Assembly (NCBI RefSeq): GCF_009467795.1
Contig: NZ_WIAX01000001.1
Location: forward strand, 1 to 64,000
Length of the DNA stretch: 64,000 bases
Direction of reading: 5' to 3'
From: Nesterenkonia halophila
Lineage (GTDB): Bacteria; Actinomycetota; Actinomycetes; Actinomycetales; Micrococcaceae
Part shown: one piece after another, positions 1-7,298 of the stretch
How the letters are laid out: each line of letters opens with the position of its first letter
Position numbering within the stretch: position 1 is the stretch's first letter
Notes under the pieces: generated by a model
Seen by the model: only the letters and a program-made list of their open reading frames with translations
What the model was told of the DNA's origin: nothing
Database searches by the model: none
Made by a program: the position numbers and the translations under genes

Positions 1-163
1 CGGTTGTCTTTCAACAAACCCCGTTCCTCACTGTTCGTGGGGTGTGGGTGGTGTGTTGGATAATGGTATAGAGCGATGATTTTTGGCAGCCACTGTGTGT
101 GGTGGTTGTTCGTGTGACTCGCCCTGCCCCCCTTTTTTTTGGTGGGGGTGTGTGGTGGTTAGA
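1..163 (+). other. Spacer upstream of 5S rRNA (probable 23S-5S intergenic region)
   Basis: No coding signal. It immediately precedes the 5S gene, so it is probably the 23S-5S spacer of an rRNA operon whose 16S and 23S genes lie left of the window. A C-run, T-run, G-run block near 125-150 can fold into a small hairpin and may be part of a processing stem. The absence of 23S sequence means the operon assignment is inferred. Confidence 0.5.
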
Positions 164-282
164 GTTACGGCGGTCATAGCGTGGGGGAAACGCCCGGTCC
201 CATACCGAACCCGGAAGCTAAGACCCATTGCGCCGATGGTACTGCATGCGGAAGCGTGTGGGAGAGTAGGTCACCGCCGGAC
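164..282 (+). rRNA. rrf: 5S ribosomal RNA
   Basis: About 119 nt with the typical high-G+C Gram-positive 5S layout: conserved internal stretches such as CCCATACCGAACCCGGAAGC and GGGAGAGTAGG. The 5' end GTTACGGCGGT pairs with the 3' end ACCGCCGGAC (one bulged A), closing helix I and fixing both ends. It is the large-subunit 5S RNA and the last gene of the rRNA operon here. Confidence 0.93.
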
Positions 283-349
283 ACCCTTTGAAGGGTGACG
301 CCCGTGCTCCTCCGGAGCTGGGTGGGTGGTGCAGCGAGGATGCTGCACC
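282..349 (+). terminator. Tandem hairpins after 5S rRNA
   Basis: Two perfect short stems follow the 5S gene: CACCCTT/AAGGGTG (282-288 with 291-297) and GGTGCAGC/GCTGCACC (328-335 with 342-349). They probably take part in 3' processing or attenuation of the rRNA transcript. Neither has a T-run, so termination is more likely at the stronger hairpin near 396. Confidence 0.45.
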
Positions 350-395
350 GACGAGCCCACTTCAGTTCGGAGTCGAGCGCGGGCGTCATCTGCAT

Positions 396-423
396 CAGGC
401 CCGATCGTCGGGCCTGCCGTTTT
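396..423 (+). terminator. Rho-independent terminator of the rRNA operon
   Basis: Perfect 9-bp stem CAGGCCCGA/TCGGGCCTG (396-404 with 408-416), 3-nt loop, followed by CCGTTTT. It is the only hairpin downstream of 5S with a T-run, so it is the likely operon end. Confidence 0.75.
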
Positions 424-451
424 GGCGACAGCGTCGGCGAACCGGTAATAT
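422..451 (+). promoter_or_regulatory. Probable sigma-A promoter of tRNA-Pro
   Basis: TTGGCG (422-427), 18-bp spacer, TAATAT (446-451). The start would fall near 458, leaving a leader of about 37 nt before the tRNA. The -35 box overlaps the T-run of the rRNA terminator. Sequence match only. Confidence 0.5.
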
Positions 452-494
452 GAGTTCTCGCGTGAGGGCCGAGGTCCGGAGCGCGGAGCACCTC

Positions 495-569
<75 letters not shown>

Positions 570-574
570 AGAGA

Positions 575-606
575 GAAGGGGCTCGGTCTGTGGACCGAGC
601 CCCTTC
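575..606 (+). terminator. Terminator of tRNA-Pro
   Basis: Perfect 14-bp stem (575-588 with 593-606, core GGGGCTCGGTC) with loop TGTG, starting 7 nt after the tRNA. There is no T-run, as is common for actinobacterial terminators. Confidence 0.8.
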
Positions 607-845
607 GTCGTGTCCGGGCCCGTGTCGCTGCGCTCGACGCCGGCCGGGTCCGAGTCGGGGGCGTCGAGCCGTCCGACGCCCGGGCTCGAGCCGGGTGAGC
701 GTGTCGCTCGCCGACAGATATCCTGGAGGCCTGCAGGCTTCACCCCCCCCCGAATCGAGGAGACGTCATCAGCTCCGATCTGAGCAGATCCCAGGACTCC
801 GGTCCTGAGCAGCGGCGCCCGCGGCGAGTCCAGATCCTGACGGCC

Positions 846-1430
846 GTGGGTGTCTTCCTGGTGCTGGGCACGCTGCTCACCGTGCTGATGCTGCCCGATC
901 CGTGGGCCTGGGCCGCAGGAGCCGTCTTCGGTCTGGCCGGCGGCGCGGCCGCCTTCGGGATCCTGAGCACCGTCGAACATTCCGATCGTCGTCGGGCGCT
1001 GCGCCGCCGCAGCGAGCAGCAGCGGCTGCGCGACGGTCTGGCAGAGGTGGACGAGATGCTGCGCACCCGGTCGGGACGACTGCCGCCCTCGACTCAGGGC
1101 CAGCTGCGCATGATGACCGTCGGCCTGGATGAGATCGTCGAACGTTGGGAGGATCTGGAGCGTCTGCCTGAGCAGCAGGAGGGGGTGCGCCGAACGGTGG
1201 AGTCCCATCTGCCGCGGACCATCGAGCTCTTCCTCGCGCTGCCGGACGAGGACAAGCCGCGCCACGCGCAGGAGTTCAAGGCACAGGTCGGCCTGCTCGC
1301 CGAAGCGGTCGCGAAGACGCGCGACACCGTCGTCGCGAAGAACCTCCAGGCGCTGCAGACCAATCGGTGGCTGCTCGAGGAGTCGCTGGGCGACCCCGAC
1401 GAGACCCTCTTCCGCGAGAACGGGCTCTGA
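846..1430 (+). CDS. Hypothetical membrane-anchored coiled-coil-like protein
   Basis: Unrecognised protein. From the GTG at 846 it begins directly with two hydrophobic segments (about residues 1-18 and 22-42), followed by a charged, probably helical cytoplasmic domain of about 150 residues rich in Arg, Glu and Leu. The reading frame is open further upstream and encodes a hydrophilic, Ser/Arg-rich stretch back to about 768. The best Shine-Dalgarno (GAGGAG, 757-762) lies in front of an ATC codon at 768, so the true start may be noncanonical and the protein about 26 residues longer. It lies 11 bp before a TetR-type regulator on the same strand, probably an operon. Function unknown. Confidence 0.75.
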   Translation: MGVFLVLGTLLTVLMLPDPWAWAAGAVFGLAGGAAAFGILSTVEHSDRRRALRRRSEQQRLRDGLAEVDEMLRTRSGRLPPSTQGQLRMMTVGLDEIVERWEDLERLPEQQEGVRRTVESHLPRTIELFLALPDEDKPRHAQEFKAQVGLLAEAVAKTRDTVVAKNLQALQTNRWLLEESLGDPDETLFRENGL

Positions 1431-1441
1431 GGCGAGTCCGC

Positions 1442-1984
1442 GTGGCGCTGACTGAAGAGCGTATCGTCGCGACCGCGCATGCCCTGCTGGTCGACCGCGG
1501 GCTGCCGGATCTGACCATGCGGCGCATCGCCGCCGAGCTCGACGTCCGGCCCGGGGCGCTCTACTACCACGTCGACAGCAAGCAGCAGCTGCTCGCCCGG
1601 ATCGCCGCCCGCGTGCTGCGCCCGCTCCAGACGCCGGCGCCGGATGAGGACCCGCGTGAGCTGATGGAGCGATTCCGCCGTCTGGTGCTGCCGCTGCGCG
1701 ACGGTGGGGACCTCATGCTGGTCGCCTTCGGACTCGACCCGCGGCTGCCGCCCATCCCCGGCCTTCTCGGACAGCTGACCACTCGCGGGTTCGGCGAGGA
1801 CGAGGCCGAGCGGCGGGCCGCGGCCGCCGTGCGGCTGAGCCTCGGGGCGGTGGCCGTGGAGCAGAACGCCGCGCTGCTGCGGGCCGCCGACCCGCAGTCG
1901 GCCGGCGACGCGGCCCGGGAGACCGCCCGCCGCGCCGCCGAGGACGGGCTGCACGTCCGCGGCATCGACCTGCTTCTGGGCTGA
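1442..1984 (+). CDS. TetR/AcrR family transcriptional regulator
   Basis: A 180-residue one-domain regulator from a GTG start. Residues about 3-50 form the TetR helix-turn-helix (TMRRIAAELDVRPGALYYHV is the recognition region, with the typical LYYHV end), followed by a helical ligand-binding domain resembling the tetracycline-repressor type C-terminus. It lies 11 bp after the membrane protein gene and probably controls that small operon or a neighbouring transporter. The ligand cannot be read from the sequence. The start is the first GTG after the upstream stop, with AGG 9 nt before it. Confidence 0.85.
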   Translation: MALTEERIVATAHALLVDRGLPDLTMRRIAAELDVRPGALYYHVDSKQQLLARIAARVLRPLQTPAPDEDPRELMERFRRLVLPLRDGGDLMLVAFGLDPRLPPIPGLLGQLTTRGFGEDEAERRAAAAVRLSLGAVAVEQNAALLRAADPQSAGDAARETARRAAEDGLHVRGIDLLLG

Positions 1985-2021
1985 CGCGGAGACGGCCTCC
2001 CGGGCACGCTGCCTCCGCGTC
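1983..2021. terminator. Hairpin between the converging tetR and aceB genes
   Basis: GACGCGGAG (1983-1991) pairs perfectly with CTCCGCGTC (2013-2021) across a 21-nt loop, in the short gap between convergent genes. It could act in both directions. There is no T-run. Confidence 0.4.
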
Positions 2022-2030
2022 TCGTCCGGC

Positions 2031-3635
2031 TCAGTCGAGGAGGTCGTAGGCCGGCAGCGTGAGGAACTCCGCGAACTGTTCGGCGTCCAGCACCAGCTGC
2101 CGGACGACGTCGGCGGCCGGCAGCACGTGCCGACGGAACGCCGCGGCGTCGTCGAGCTCCTCGCGCAGGCGTGCGACCTCCTCGTCGAGCAGCTCGGCGA
2201 CCAGCTCAGCGGTGATGGTCCGGCCGGTGTCGGCGGCGACGGTGCCGTTGTGGATCTGCTGCCACACCTGCGACCGGGAGATCTCGGCCGTGGCGGCGTC
2301 CTCCATCAGGTCATGGATGGCGACCGCTCCGTTGCCCGAGAGCCAGATGGCCGTGTAGTAGACGGCCACGTAGAGGTTGGTGCGCACCCCCTGCTCGGTG
2401 ACGTCTCCTTCGGCGGCACCGACGGCCAGCAGGTCGTCGGCGCCGACGGCGACGTCCTCACGCGTGCGGTCGATCTGATTCGGGCTGCCGTCGAGGACCG
2501 CGTCGAACTCGGCGAAGCAGTGCTCGACCAGATCGGGGTGGGCCAGCCAGGATCCGTCGAAGCCGTCGGCGGCCTCGCGCCGCTTGTCCTCGCGGACCTT
2601 CTCGATGGCCCGGGCGGTGACCTCGGGCTGTCGCCGATTCGGGATGACCGCGGCCATACCGCCCATCGCCATGGCCCCGCGCCGGTGGCAGGTGGCCACC
2701 AGCAGCTCGGTGTAGGCGCGCATGAACGGCTGGGTCATGCCGACCTGGGCGCGGTCCGGCAGCACGTACTGCTCACCGGCGGTGCGGAACTGTTTGATCA
2801 AGGAGAACAGGTAGTCCCATCGGCCGGCGTTGAGCCCCGACGCATGGTCGCGCAGCGCGTGGAGAATCTCGTCCATCTGGAACGCCGCGGGGATCGTCTC
2901 GATCAGCACTGTGGCGCGCACTGTGCCGTGCGGCAGCCCGAGCGTCTGCTCGGCGTGACTGAAGATCTCGTCCCAGAGGGCGGCCTCGCGGTGATGCTCG
3001 ATCTTCGGCAGGTAGTAGAAGGGCCCGACGCCCTGGTCATGCAGCCGCTGGGCGTTGTGGAAGAAATGCAGCCCGAAGTCCACCAGAGCTCCGACGGCGG
3101 GGCGGCCGTCGACCTCGATGTGCTTCTCCGGCAGATGCCAGCCGCGCGGGCGCATGATCACCGTGGGCGCGTCGACGTCGTCGCGGACTCGGTATTCCTT
3201 GCCCTCCGGCGAGACGTGCTCGAGGTCACCGCGAGTGGCGCGGTACAGGTTGTGCTGGGCCTCGACGAGGTTCTCCCACGTCGGGGAGAGCGCGTCCTCC
3301 AGGCAGGCCAGCCAGACGCGCGCGCCGGAGTTCAGCGCATTGATCGCCATCTTCGCCGGCGCGGCCGGCCCGGTGATCTCCGCCCGCCGATCCTGCAGCG
3401 CCGGAGGATGCTCGGCCACCTGCCAATCGCCCTCGCGGATGGCACGCGTCTCCGGCAGGAAGTCGAGCCGCCCGGTGCGTGCGGCCTCCTGCCGCAGCGG
3501 GACCCGGGCGTCCAGCAGCTCGTCGCGGGTGCCGGCGAAGCGGCGATGGAGGTCCTCGACGAAGGCCAGCGCCTCGTCCGTGAGGATCGCCGCCGCGGCG
3601 GCGTCGTTCTGGGGCTGTCGAGCGGTGATCGTCAT
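2031..3635 (-). CDS. aceB: Malate synthase A
   Basis: Condenses glyoxylate and acetyl-CoA to malate. Length (534 residues) fits the AceB family. The family signature is present as RDHASGLNAGRWDYLF near residues 262-277, and the substrate-arginine region reads MRPRGWHLPEKH near residue 160. No isocitrate lyase is nearby. The gene sits at the left edge of the urate/allantoin island, so its glyoxylate most likely comes from purine ureides rather than the glyoxylate shunt. A paired operator box lies in its upstream region (3730-3765), which suggests co-regulation with the uricase operon. The malic enzyme at 7299 would turn the malate into pyruvate. Confidence 0.95.
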   Translation of the reverse strand: MTITARQPQNDAAAAAILTDEALAFVEDLHRRFAGTRDELLDARVPLRQEAARTGRLDFLPETRAIREGDWQVAEHPPALQDRRAEITGPAAPAKMAINALNSGARVWLACLEDALSPTWENLVEAQHNLYRATRGDLEHVSPEGKEYRVRDDVDAPTVIMRPRGWHLPEKHIEVDGRPAVGALVDFGLHFFHNAQRLHDQGVGPFYYLPKIEHHREAALWDEIFSHAEQTLGLPHGTVRATVLIETIPAAFQMDEILHALRDHASGLNAGRWDYLFSLIKQFRTAGEQYVLPDRAQVGMTQPFMRAYTELLVATCHRRGAMAMGGMAAVIPNRRQPEVTARAIEKVREDKRREAADGFDGSWLAHPDLVEHCFAEFDAVLDGSPNQIDRTREDVAVGADDLLAVGAAEGDVTEQGVRTNLYVAVYYTAIWLSGNGAVAIHDLMEDAATAEISRSQVWQQIHNGTVAADTGRTITAELVAELLDEEVARLREELDDAAAFRRHVLPAADVVRQLVLDAEQFAEFLTLPAYDLLD

Positions 3636-3729
3636 GAGCTGTTCCTTCGTGTCTCGGGTCCTCGGGACGGGCGGGGCGGACGGTCCTGCCGGCGTCGCCG
3701 GCGACGCTCGACTCCACCCCGCGCCCAGT

Positions 3730-3765
3730 ATCCACTATGCGGAAGTTCGCGTCCAGATCACGGAT
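3730..3765 (-). promoter_or_regulatory. Paired operator A, upstream of aceB
   Basis: Two 15-bp boxes whose starts are 21 bp apart: 3730-3744 (on the minus strand TTCCGCATAGTGGAT, 14/15 to consensus TTCCGYATNRYGGAA) and 3751-3765 (GTCCAGATCACGGAT, 11/15). Same arrangement as at the other units of the island. No convincing -10/-35 pair was found next to this one, so the position of the aceB promoter is unclear. Confidence 0.6.
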
Positions 3766-3782
3766 TGCATGATGTGATGTGG

Positions 3783-3847
3783 TTGACATGGCCGGGTGGT
3801 CAGCGCCAAGGTTGCGTAAAATGAAAGTGATTGTCCGCGATTCGAAA
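3783..3847 (+). promoter_or_regulatory. Promoter and paired operator B of the uricase operon
   Basis: A perfect TTGACA (3783-3788) is followed after 18 bp by a weak -10 CAAGGT (3807-3812). Operator boxes TTGCGTAAAATGAAA (3812-3826) and GTCCGCGATTCGAAA (3833-3847) follow at once, 21 bp apart, covering the expected transcription start. This geometry suits a repressor. Confidence 0.6.
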
Positions 3848-3859
3848 GTCGAGGGGTCG

Positions 3860-4354
3860 ATGACACTCGAGGAGTTCAACCGACTCGAGGCCGAGGGGGC
3901 CGGCGCGATGATCCGCCCGTGCCTCGACGTCGACCGCTGGGTCCGGGCTGTGGTCGAGGCGCGTCCTTACCGCGACGTCGAGGCATGCACCGTCGCGGCG
4001 CGGCAGGCGGCGCATCCGCTGCGTCCCGAGGAGATCGAGGCCGCGCTGGCCCAGCATCCCAGGATCGGGGAGCGCCGGGAGGGCTCCTCGGCCGAGGCGC
4101 GCCACTCGCGTCGCGAGCAGGCCGGCCTCGGCGACGTCGACGCCGCCGTCGAGGAGCGCCTGGCCGTCGGCAACGACGCCTACGAAGAGCGCTTCGGCCG
4201 GGTCTTCCTCATCCGTGCGGCCGGCCGTGACCATCGCGAGATCCTCGCCGAGCTCGAACGGCGGCTGCGCCAGGACCCTGAGGACGAGCTCGCCGAAGTC
4301 GGCGAGCAGCTCGAGCAGATCGCCGCGCTGCGGCTGGAAGGACTTCTCCGATGA
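3860..4354 (+). CDS. uraD: 2-oxo-4-hydroxy-4-carboxy-5-ureidoimidazoline (OHCU) decarboxylase
   Basis: Third step of urate breakdown: decarboxylates OHCU to S-allantoin. 164 residues, normal for the family. The start MTLEEFNRL matches the family N-terminus, and the catalytic region QHPRIGE lies near residue 70. GAGGGG at 3851-3856 is a close ribosome binding site. In-frame starts further upstream (3779) were rejected because they would overlap operator B. Its last bases overlap the hydroxyisourate hydrolase start as ATGA, so the two are translationally coupled. Confidence 0.92.
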   Translation: MTLEEFNRLEAEGAGAMIRPCLDVDRWVRAVVEARPYRDVEACTVAARQAAHPLRPEEIEAALAQHPRIGERREGSSAEARHSRREQAGLGDVDAAVEERLAVGNDAYEERFGRVFLIRAAGRDHREILAELERRLRQDPEDELAEVGEQLEQIAALRLEGLLR

Positions 4355-4677
4355 GCTTCATCACCGCCCACGTGCTCGACTCCACCAGCGGCGCTCCCGC
4401 CGCAGGCGTCGACGTCGAGCTGCGCGCCGCCGACGGCGCGCTCCTGGCCGAGGCGCGGACGAATCAGGATGGTCGCGTCCCCGAGCTCGGCCCACAGACC
4501 CTGGAACCCGGCGACTACCGGATCATCTTCCGAACGGGAGCCTACTTCGCCGCACGGGGGCAGGAGCACTTCCACCCGTCGGTGACCGTGGACTTCACCG
4601 TGCAGCCGGGGGAGGAGCACTATCACATCCCGCTGCTGCTGAGTCCGTTCGCCTATTCCACCTATCGCGGCAGCTGA
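4351..4677 (+). CDS. uraH: 5-hydroxyisourate hydrolase (transthyretin-like)
   Basis: Second step of urate breakdown: hydrolyses 5-hydroxyisourate to OHCU. 108 residues, the normal size of a transthyretin-like subunit (tetramer expected). The N-terminal HVLDSTSGAPAAGV motif and the C-terminal YRGS tetrapeptide, both diagnostic for the enzyme rather than for thyroid-hormone transthyretins, are present. ATGA overlap with uraD and a 109-bp gap to uricase make one operon of uraD, uraH and uricase. Confidence 0.95.
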   Translation: MSFITAHVLDSTSGAPAAGVDVELRAADGALLAEARTNQDGRVPELGPQTLEPGDYRIIFRTGAYFAARGQEHFHPSVTVDFTVQPGEEHYHIPLLLSPFAYSTYRGS

Positions 4678-4786
4678 CCCAGGAGTCGACGGGTCGACGG
4701 CGCGCTCCGGGCGAGGACAGCCGCCCGGGCGTGCGTCGAGCCGACGGCGGCCGCCGCGCGGCCTTCTTCGAGAACAGGAGCAGACG

Positions 4787-5671
4787 ATGAGCGCAGTGAA
4801 GCTCATGAGCAACCAGTACGGCAAGGCGGAGAACCGCGTGGTCCGGGTGTACCGGGGCGCCGCACGTCACGAGCTGCGGGACCTGAACGTCTCCTCGCAG
4901 CTGCACGGGGACTTCCAGGCAGCGCACACCGACGGGGACAACGCGCATGTGGTGCCCACCGACACGCAGAAGAACACCGTCTTCGCCAAGGCGAAGGAGG
5001 AGGGGATCCGGTCTCCGGAGCAGTTCCTGCTGACGCTCGCCGACCACTTCACCTCCTCCTTCGGCTGGGTCACCGGCGGCCGCTGGTCCGCCGAGGAATA
5101 CGGCTGGTCGCGGATCGAGGGGCATGATCACTCCTTCTACCGCTCCGAGCCGGAGGTGCGCACGGCGGCTCTGGTGCGCGACGGCGCGGCCAGCGAGCTG
5201 GTCTCGGGCTTCTACGGGCTGACAGTGCTCAAGACCACCGAGTCCGGCTTCGTGGGCTATCCGAAGGATGCGTACACGACCCTGCCGGAGACCGAGGATC
5301 GGATCCTCGCCACCGACATCTCCACCCGGTGGCGCGTCAGCACCACCGACGTGGACTTCGACGCGGTCTACCGGAAGGTGCGCGGGATCATCCTCTCGAC
5401 CTTCACCGACCACTACTCCAAGGCGCTGCAGCACACGCTGTACCAGATGGGCGAGAACGTGATCGACGCCGTCGACGAGATCGACGAGATCCGCTTCTCC
5501 TGCCCCAATAAGCATCACTTCGCCTCGGACCTCTCGCCCTTCGGCCTGGAGAACCCGAACGAGGTCTTCCACGCCGCAGATCGGCCGTACGGGCTGATCG
5601 AGGCGAGCATCGCCCGCGAGGGGGTCGCGGAGCGTCCGGACGTCTGGGCCGGCGTGGCCGGGTTCTGCTGA
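4787..5671 (+). CDS. uox: Urate oxidase (uricase)
   Basis: Oxidises urate with O2 to 5-hydroxyisourate and H2O2, without cofactor or metal. 294 residues. The proposed proton-relay residues are visible: Lys in NQYGKAENRVV (N-terminus), Thr in DTQKNTVF (near 65) and His in CPNKHHF (near 241). The family block TFTDHYSKALQHTLYQM is also present. AGGAG precedes the ATG. It is last in the uraD-uraH-uox operon and is closed by a very strong hairpin. Xanthine dehydrogenase is not in the window, so urate must come from elsewhere or be imported by the NCS2 permease at 11645. Confidence 0.96.
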   Translation: MSAVKLMSNQYGKAENRVVRVYRGAARHELRDLNVSSQLHGDFQAAHTDGDNAHVVPTDTQKNTVFAKAKEEGIRSPEQFLLTLADHFTSSFGWVTGGRWSAEEYGWSRIEGHDHSFYRSEPEVRTAALVRDGAASELVSGFYGLTVLKTTESGFVGYPKDAYTTLPETEDRILATDISTRWRVSTTDVDFDAVYRKVRGIILSTFTDHYSKALQHTLYQMGENVIDAVDEIDEIRFSCPNKHHFASDLSPFGLENPNEVFHAADRPYGLIEASIAREGVAERPDVWAGVAGFC

Positions 5672-5718
5672 GTCGTCGCAGGTCGTCCGGCCGGCGCTCC
5701 GGCGCCGGCCGGACGTGA

Positions 5719-5770
5719 AAGCACAGAGGGCTCCGTCCCGAGAGTGGTCTCGGGACGGAGCCCTCTGTGC
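5719..5770. terminator. Strong bidirectional terminator after uricase
   Basis: Perfect 24-bp stem (5719-5742 with 5747-5770) with loop GTGG. It separates the plus-strand uricase operon from the small minus-strand gene that ends at 5815, and would stop both transcripts. Confidence 0.85.
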
Positions 5771-5814
5771 TGTGCGGTCGGCGGCGGGGCCCTGGGTCCA
5801 TCGGTCGCCCCTGG

Positions 5815-5997
5815 TCAGCGGCACTGCGGCAGGTGCGATCGCAGTCCCGGGATGCGGCAGATCAGCGGGGGTGCCGCGGGCGTCGGTGCGGCCGGCGTGA
5901 CGGCCGGATGCAGGAAGAAGTCCGGGTCGTCGCCGCCCTCGGCAGGGACCTCTCCGACGTCGTGCGGCTGCGGGTCGTGTGCTGGCGTGGGTGTCAT
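5815..5997 (-). CDS. Unrecognised 60-residue protein under the purine-island operator
   Basis: Small proline-rich protein with no family I recognise. It has an acidic middle (EGGDDPDFF), an Ala/Pro linker and a C-terminus with two cysteines and basic residues (ICRIPGLRSHLPQCR). No signal peptide or membrane helix. Evidence that it is real: GGAGG 7 nt before the ATG, third-position G+C of about 80% over its whole length, a sigma-A promoter (TTGACC, 17 bp, GATACT) 76-104 nt upstream on the minus strand, the island operator pair between promoter and gene, and a strong terminator after it. It is probably a small accessory or regulatory protein of urate use. This function is inferred only from context. 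Confidence 0.6.
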   Translation of the reverse strand: MTPTPAHDPQPHDVGEVPAEGGDDPDFFLHPAVTPAAPTPAAPPLICRIPGLRSHLPQCR

Positions 5998-6034
5998 GGA
6001 ACGTCCTCCGGCCCCGGCGGGACTGCCCGCCTAG

Positions 6035-6101
6035 TTTCGCAATACGGAATGATAATTCCGTATGGTGGTTCCAGTATCCGTCCCGCAGGGTCGGCGGTCA
6101 A
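6035..6101 (-). promoter_or_regulatory. Promoter and paired operator C of the 60-residue protein gene
   Basis: On the minus strand: TTGACC (6101-6096), 17-bp spacer, GATACT (6078-6073), then two operator boxes. These are 6056-6070 (TTCCGTATGGTGGTT on plus) and 6035-6049 (TTCCGTATTGCGAAA on minus), starts 21 bp apart. Together they form the perfect 9-4-9 palindrome ATACGGAAT-GATA-ATTCCGTAT (6042-6063). This is the most symmetrical copy of the island operator. Confidence 0.7.
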
Positions 6102-6162
6102 GGGGTCGTGGCGACTCGGGACGCCTCCCCGCGGGCAGGGCGGGATTGGGCAGGGCGGGGTC

Positions 6163-6212
6163 GGACGGAGGGGTTGGACGGAGGGGGCGGACGGAGGGGG
6201 CGGACGGAGGGG
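6163..6212 (+). repeat. Four tandem GGACGGAGGGG units, 13-bp period
   Basis: GGACGGAGGGG occurs at 6163, 6176, 6189 and 6202, exactly 13 bp apart, on one strand. The G-runs could form a G-quadruplex on the plus strand. The repeat lies just after the 3' end of iclR (minus strand), where the iclR transcript would carry the C-rich complement. Confidence 0.85.
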
Positions 6213-6255
6213 TGGGCCGGCGATGCCGGGCGCCGGCGGGGGCGGTGCCCGGAGG

Positions 6256-7060
6256 TCAGGCCTGGGCGAGCGCCTCGGAGATCTGCTCGGCGCAGCGCCG
6301 CAGCAGCGGGACGGCGCGGTGGGCGAAATCGTCGTCCACGCGGCTCGTCGGGCCGGAGACGGAGATCGCCAGCGGCGTCGGTGCATCCGGCACGGCGGTG
6401 GCGAAGCAGCGCACGCCGAGCTCCTGCTCCTGCTCGTCGACGGAATAGCCGCGCTCGCGGATGCGGGCGAGCTCGTCCTCCAGCGCCTCGAGCGACCGGA
6501 GGCTGTGCTCGGTGTGCGGCGGCATCCCGGCGGTGGAGACGATCTGACGGACCTGCTCGGCGGGGAGCTGGGCGAGGATCGCCTTGCCCACGCCGGTGTC
6601 GTGGGTGTGGGCGCGGCGGCCGACCTCGGTGAACATGCGCATCTGGTGCGGCGAGGGCGCCTGGTCCACGTAGACGACCATGTCGCCGTCGAGGGTGGCG
6701 ACGTTGGCACTCTCGCCGAGCTGCTCGACGAGCGTCCGCAGATGCGGGCGGGCGATGGCGCCGAGCTGGCGGCCGGCCAGCTCGCCCAGGCGCACGAGCT
6801 CAGGCCCCAGCGCATAGCCGCGGTCGGGCAGCTGGCGGACCACGCCGACGCCGAGCAGAGTCTTCAGCAGACGATGGATGGTCGGCATCGGCAGGTCGAC
6901 GACGGCGGCCAGCTCGCTGAGCGTGGTGCGGCCGCCCGAGGCGGCGATCACCGACAGCAGGTCGAAGGCGCGCTCGACGGACTGGACTCCGCCGCGCGCC
7001 GGCCGGTCGACGGAGCTGTTCGGCTCGGCGGGGACGGCGTCCGGGGTGCTGCTGGCCATG
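6256..7060 (-). CDS. IclR family transcriptional regulator (candidate regulator of the island)
   Basis: 268 residues: N-terminal winged helix-turn-helix (about residues 26-75, with TTLSELAAVVDLPMPTIHRL typical of IclR) and a C-terminal effector domain (about 90-255) including GVGKAILAQLP and ERGYSVDEQE. It is divergent from the malic enzyme gene, with operator pair D between them. AllR, the allantoin regulator of enterobacteria, belongs to this family and responds to glyoxylate. By analogy this protein may bind the paired boxes and release them with a purine-derived ligand such as glyoxylate or allantoate. The ATG at 7060 follows AGGAGG. A GTG at 7110 would add 16 residues. Confidence 0.88.
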
Positions 7061-7224
7061 GCGTCGGCGTCCTCCTGGTGTTCGGGGTGGAGGGGCGCGG
7101 CGTGCTGCACCGGCTCCCTGGTCGAGTCTCCGTGATCGAGTCTATCCGGTGTCCCGGAGCTGTCCCCGGCCGCATGCGGCGGGGCAGGCTGGACCTCGAG
7201 ATGTGGCTTGAGTCATGGGAATGC

Positions 7225-7266
7225 TAGAGTTTTCGTATTGCAGACAGTAGCATCCGTATCGTGGAA
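7225..7266 (+). promoter_or_regulatory. Paired operator D between iclR and the malic enzyme operon
   Basis: Boxes TTTCGTATTGCAGAC (7231-7245) and ATCCGTATCGTGGAA (7252-7266, 14/15 to consensus), starts 21 bp apart. A possible -10 TAGAGT (7225-7230) directly precedes the first box, as at promoters B and F, but no good -35 is present. The pair could control both the malic enzyme operon and the divergent iclR. Confidence 0.6.
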
Positions 7267-7298
7267 TCTAGATCATCGTCGATCGGAAGGCCCCTCTC

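Noticed and set aside
2127-3824. 565-codon open frame on the plus strand, antisense to aceB
   Set aside because: Opposite to the clear malate synthase gene; Gly/Val/Asp-rich composition without domain, typical mirror frame in high-G+C DNA.
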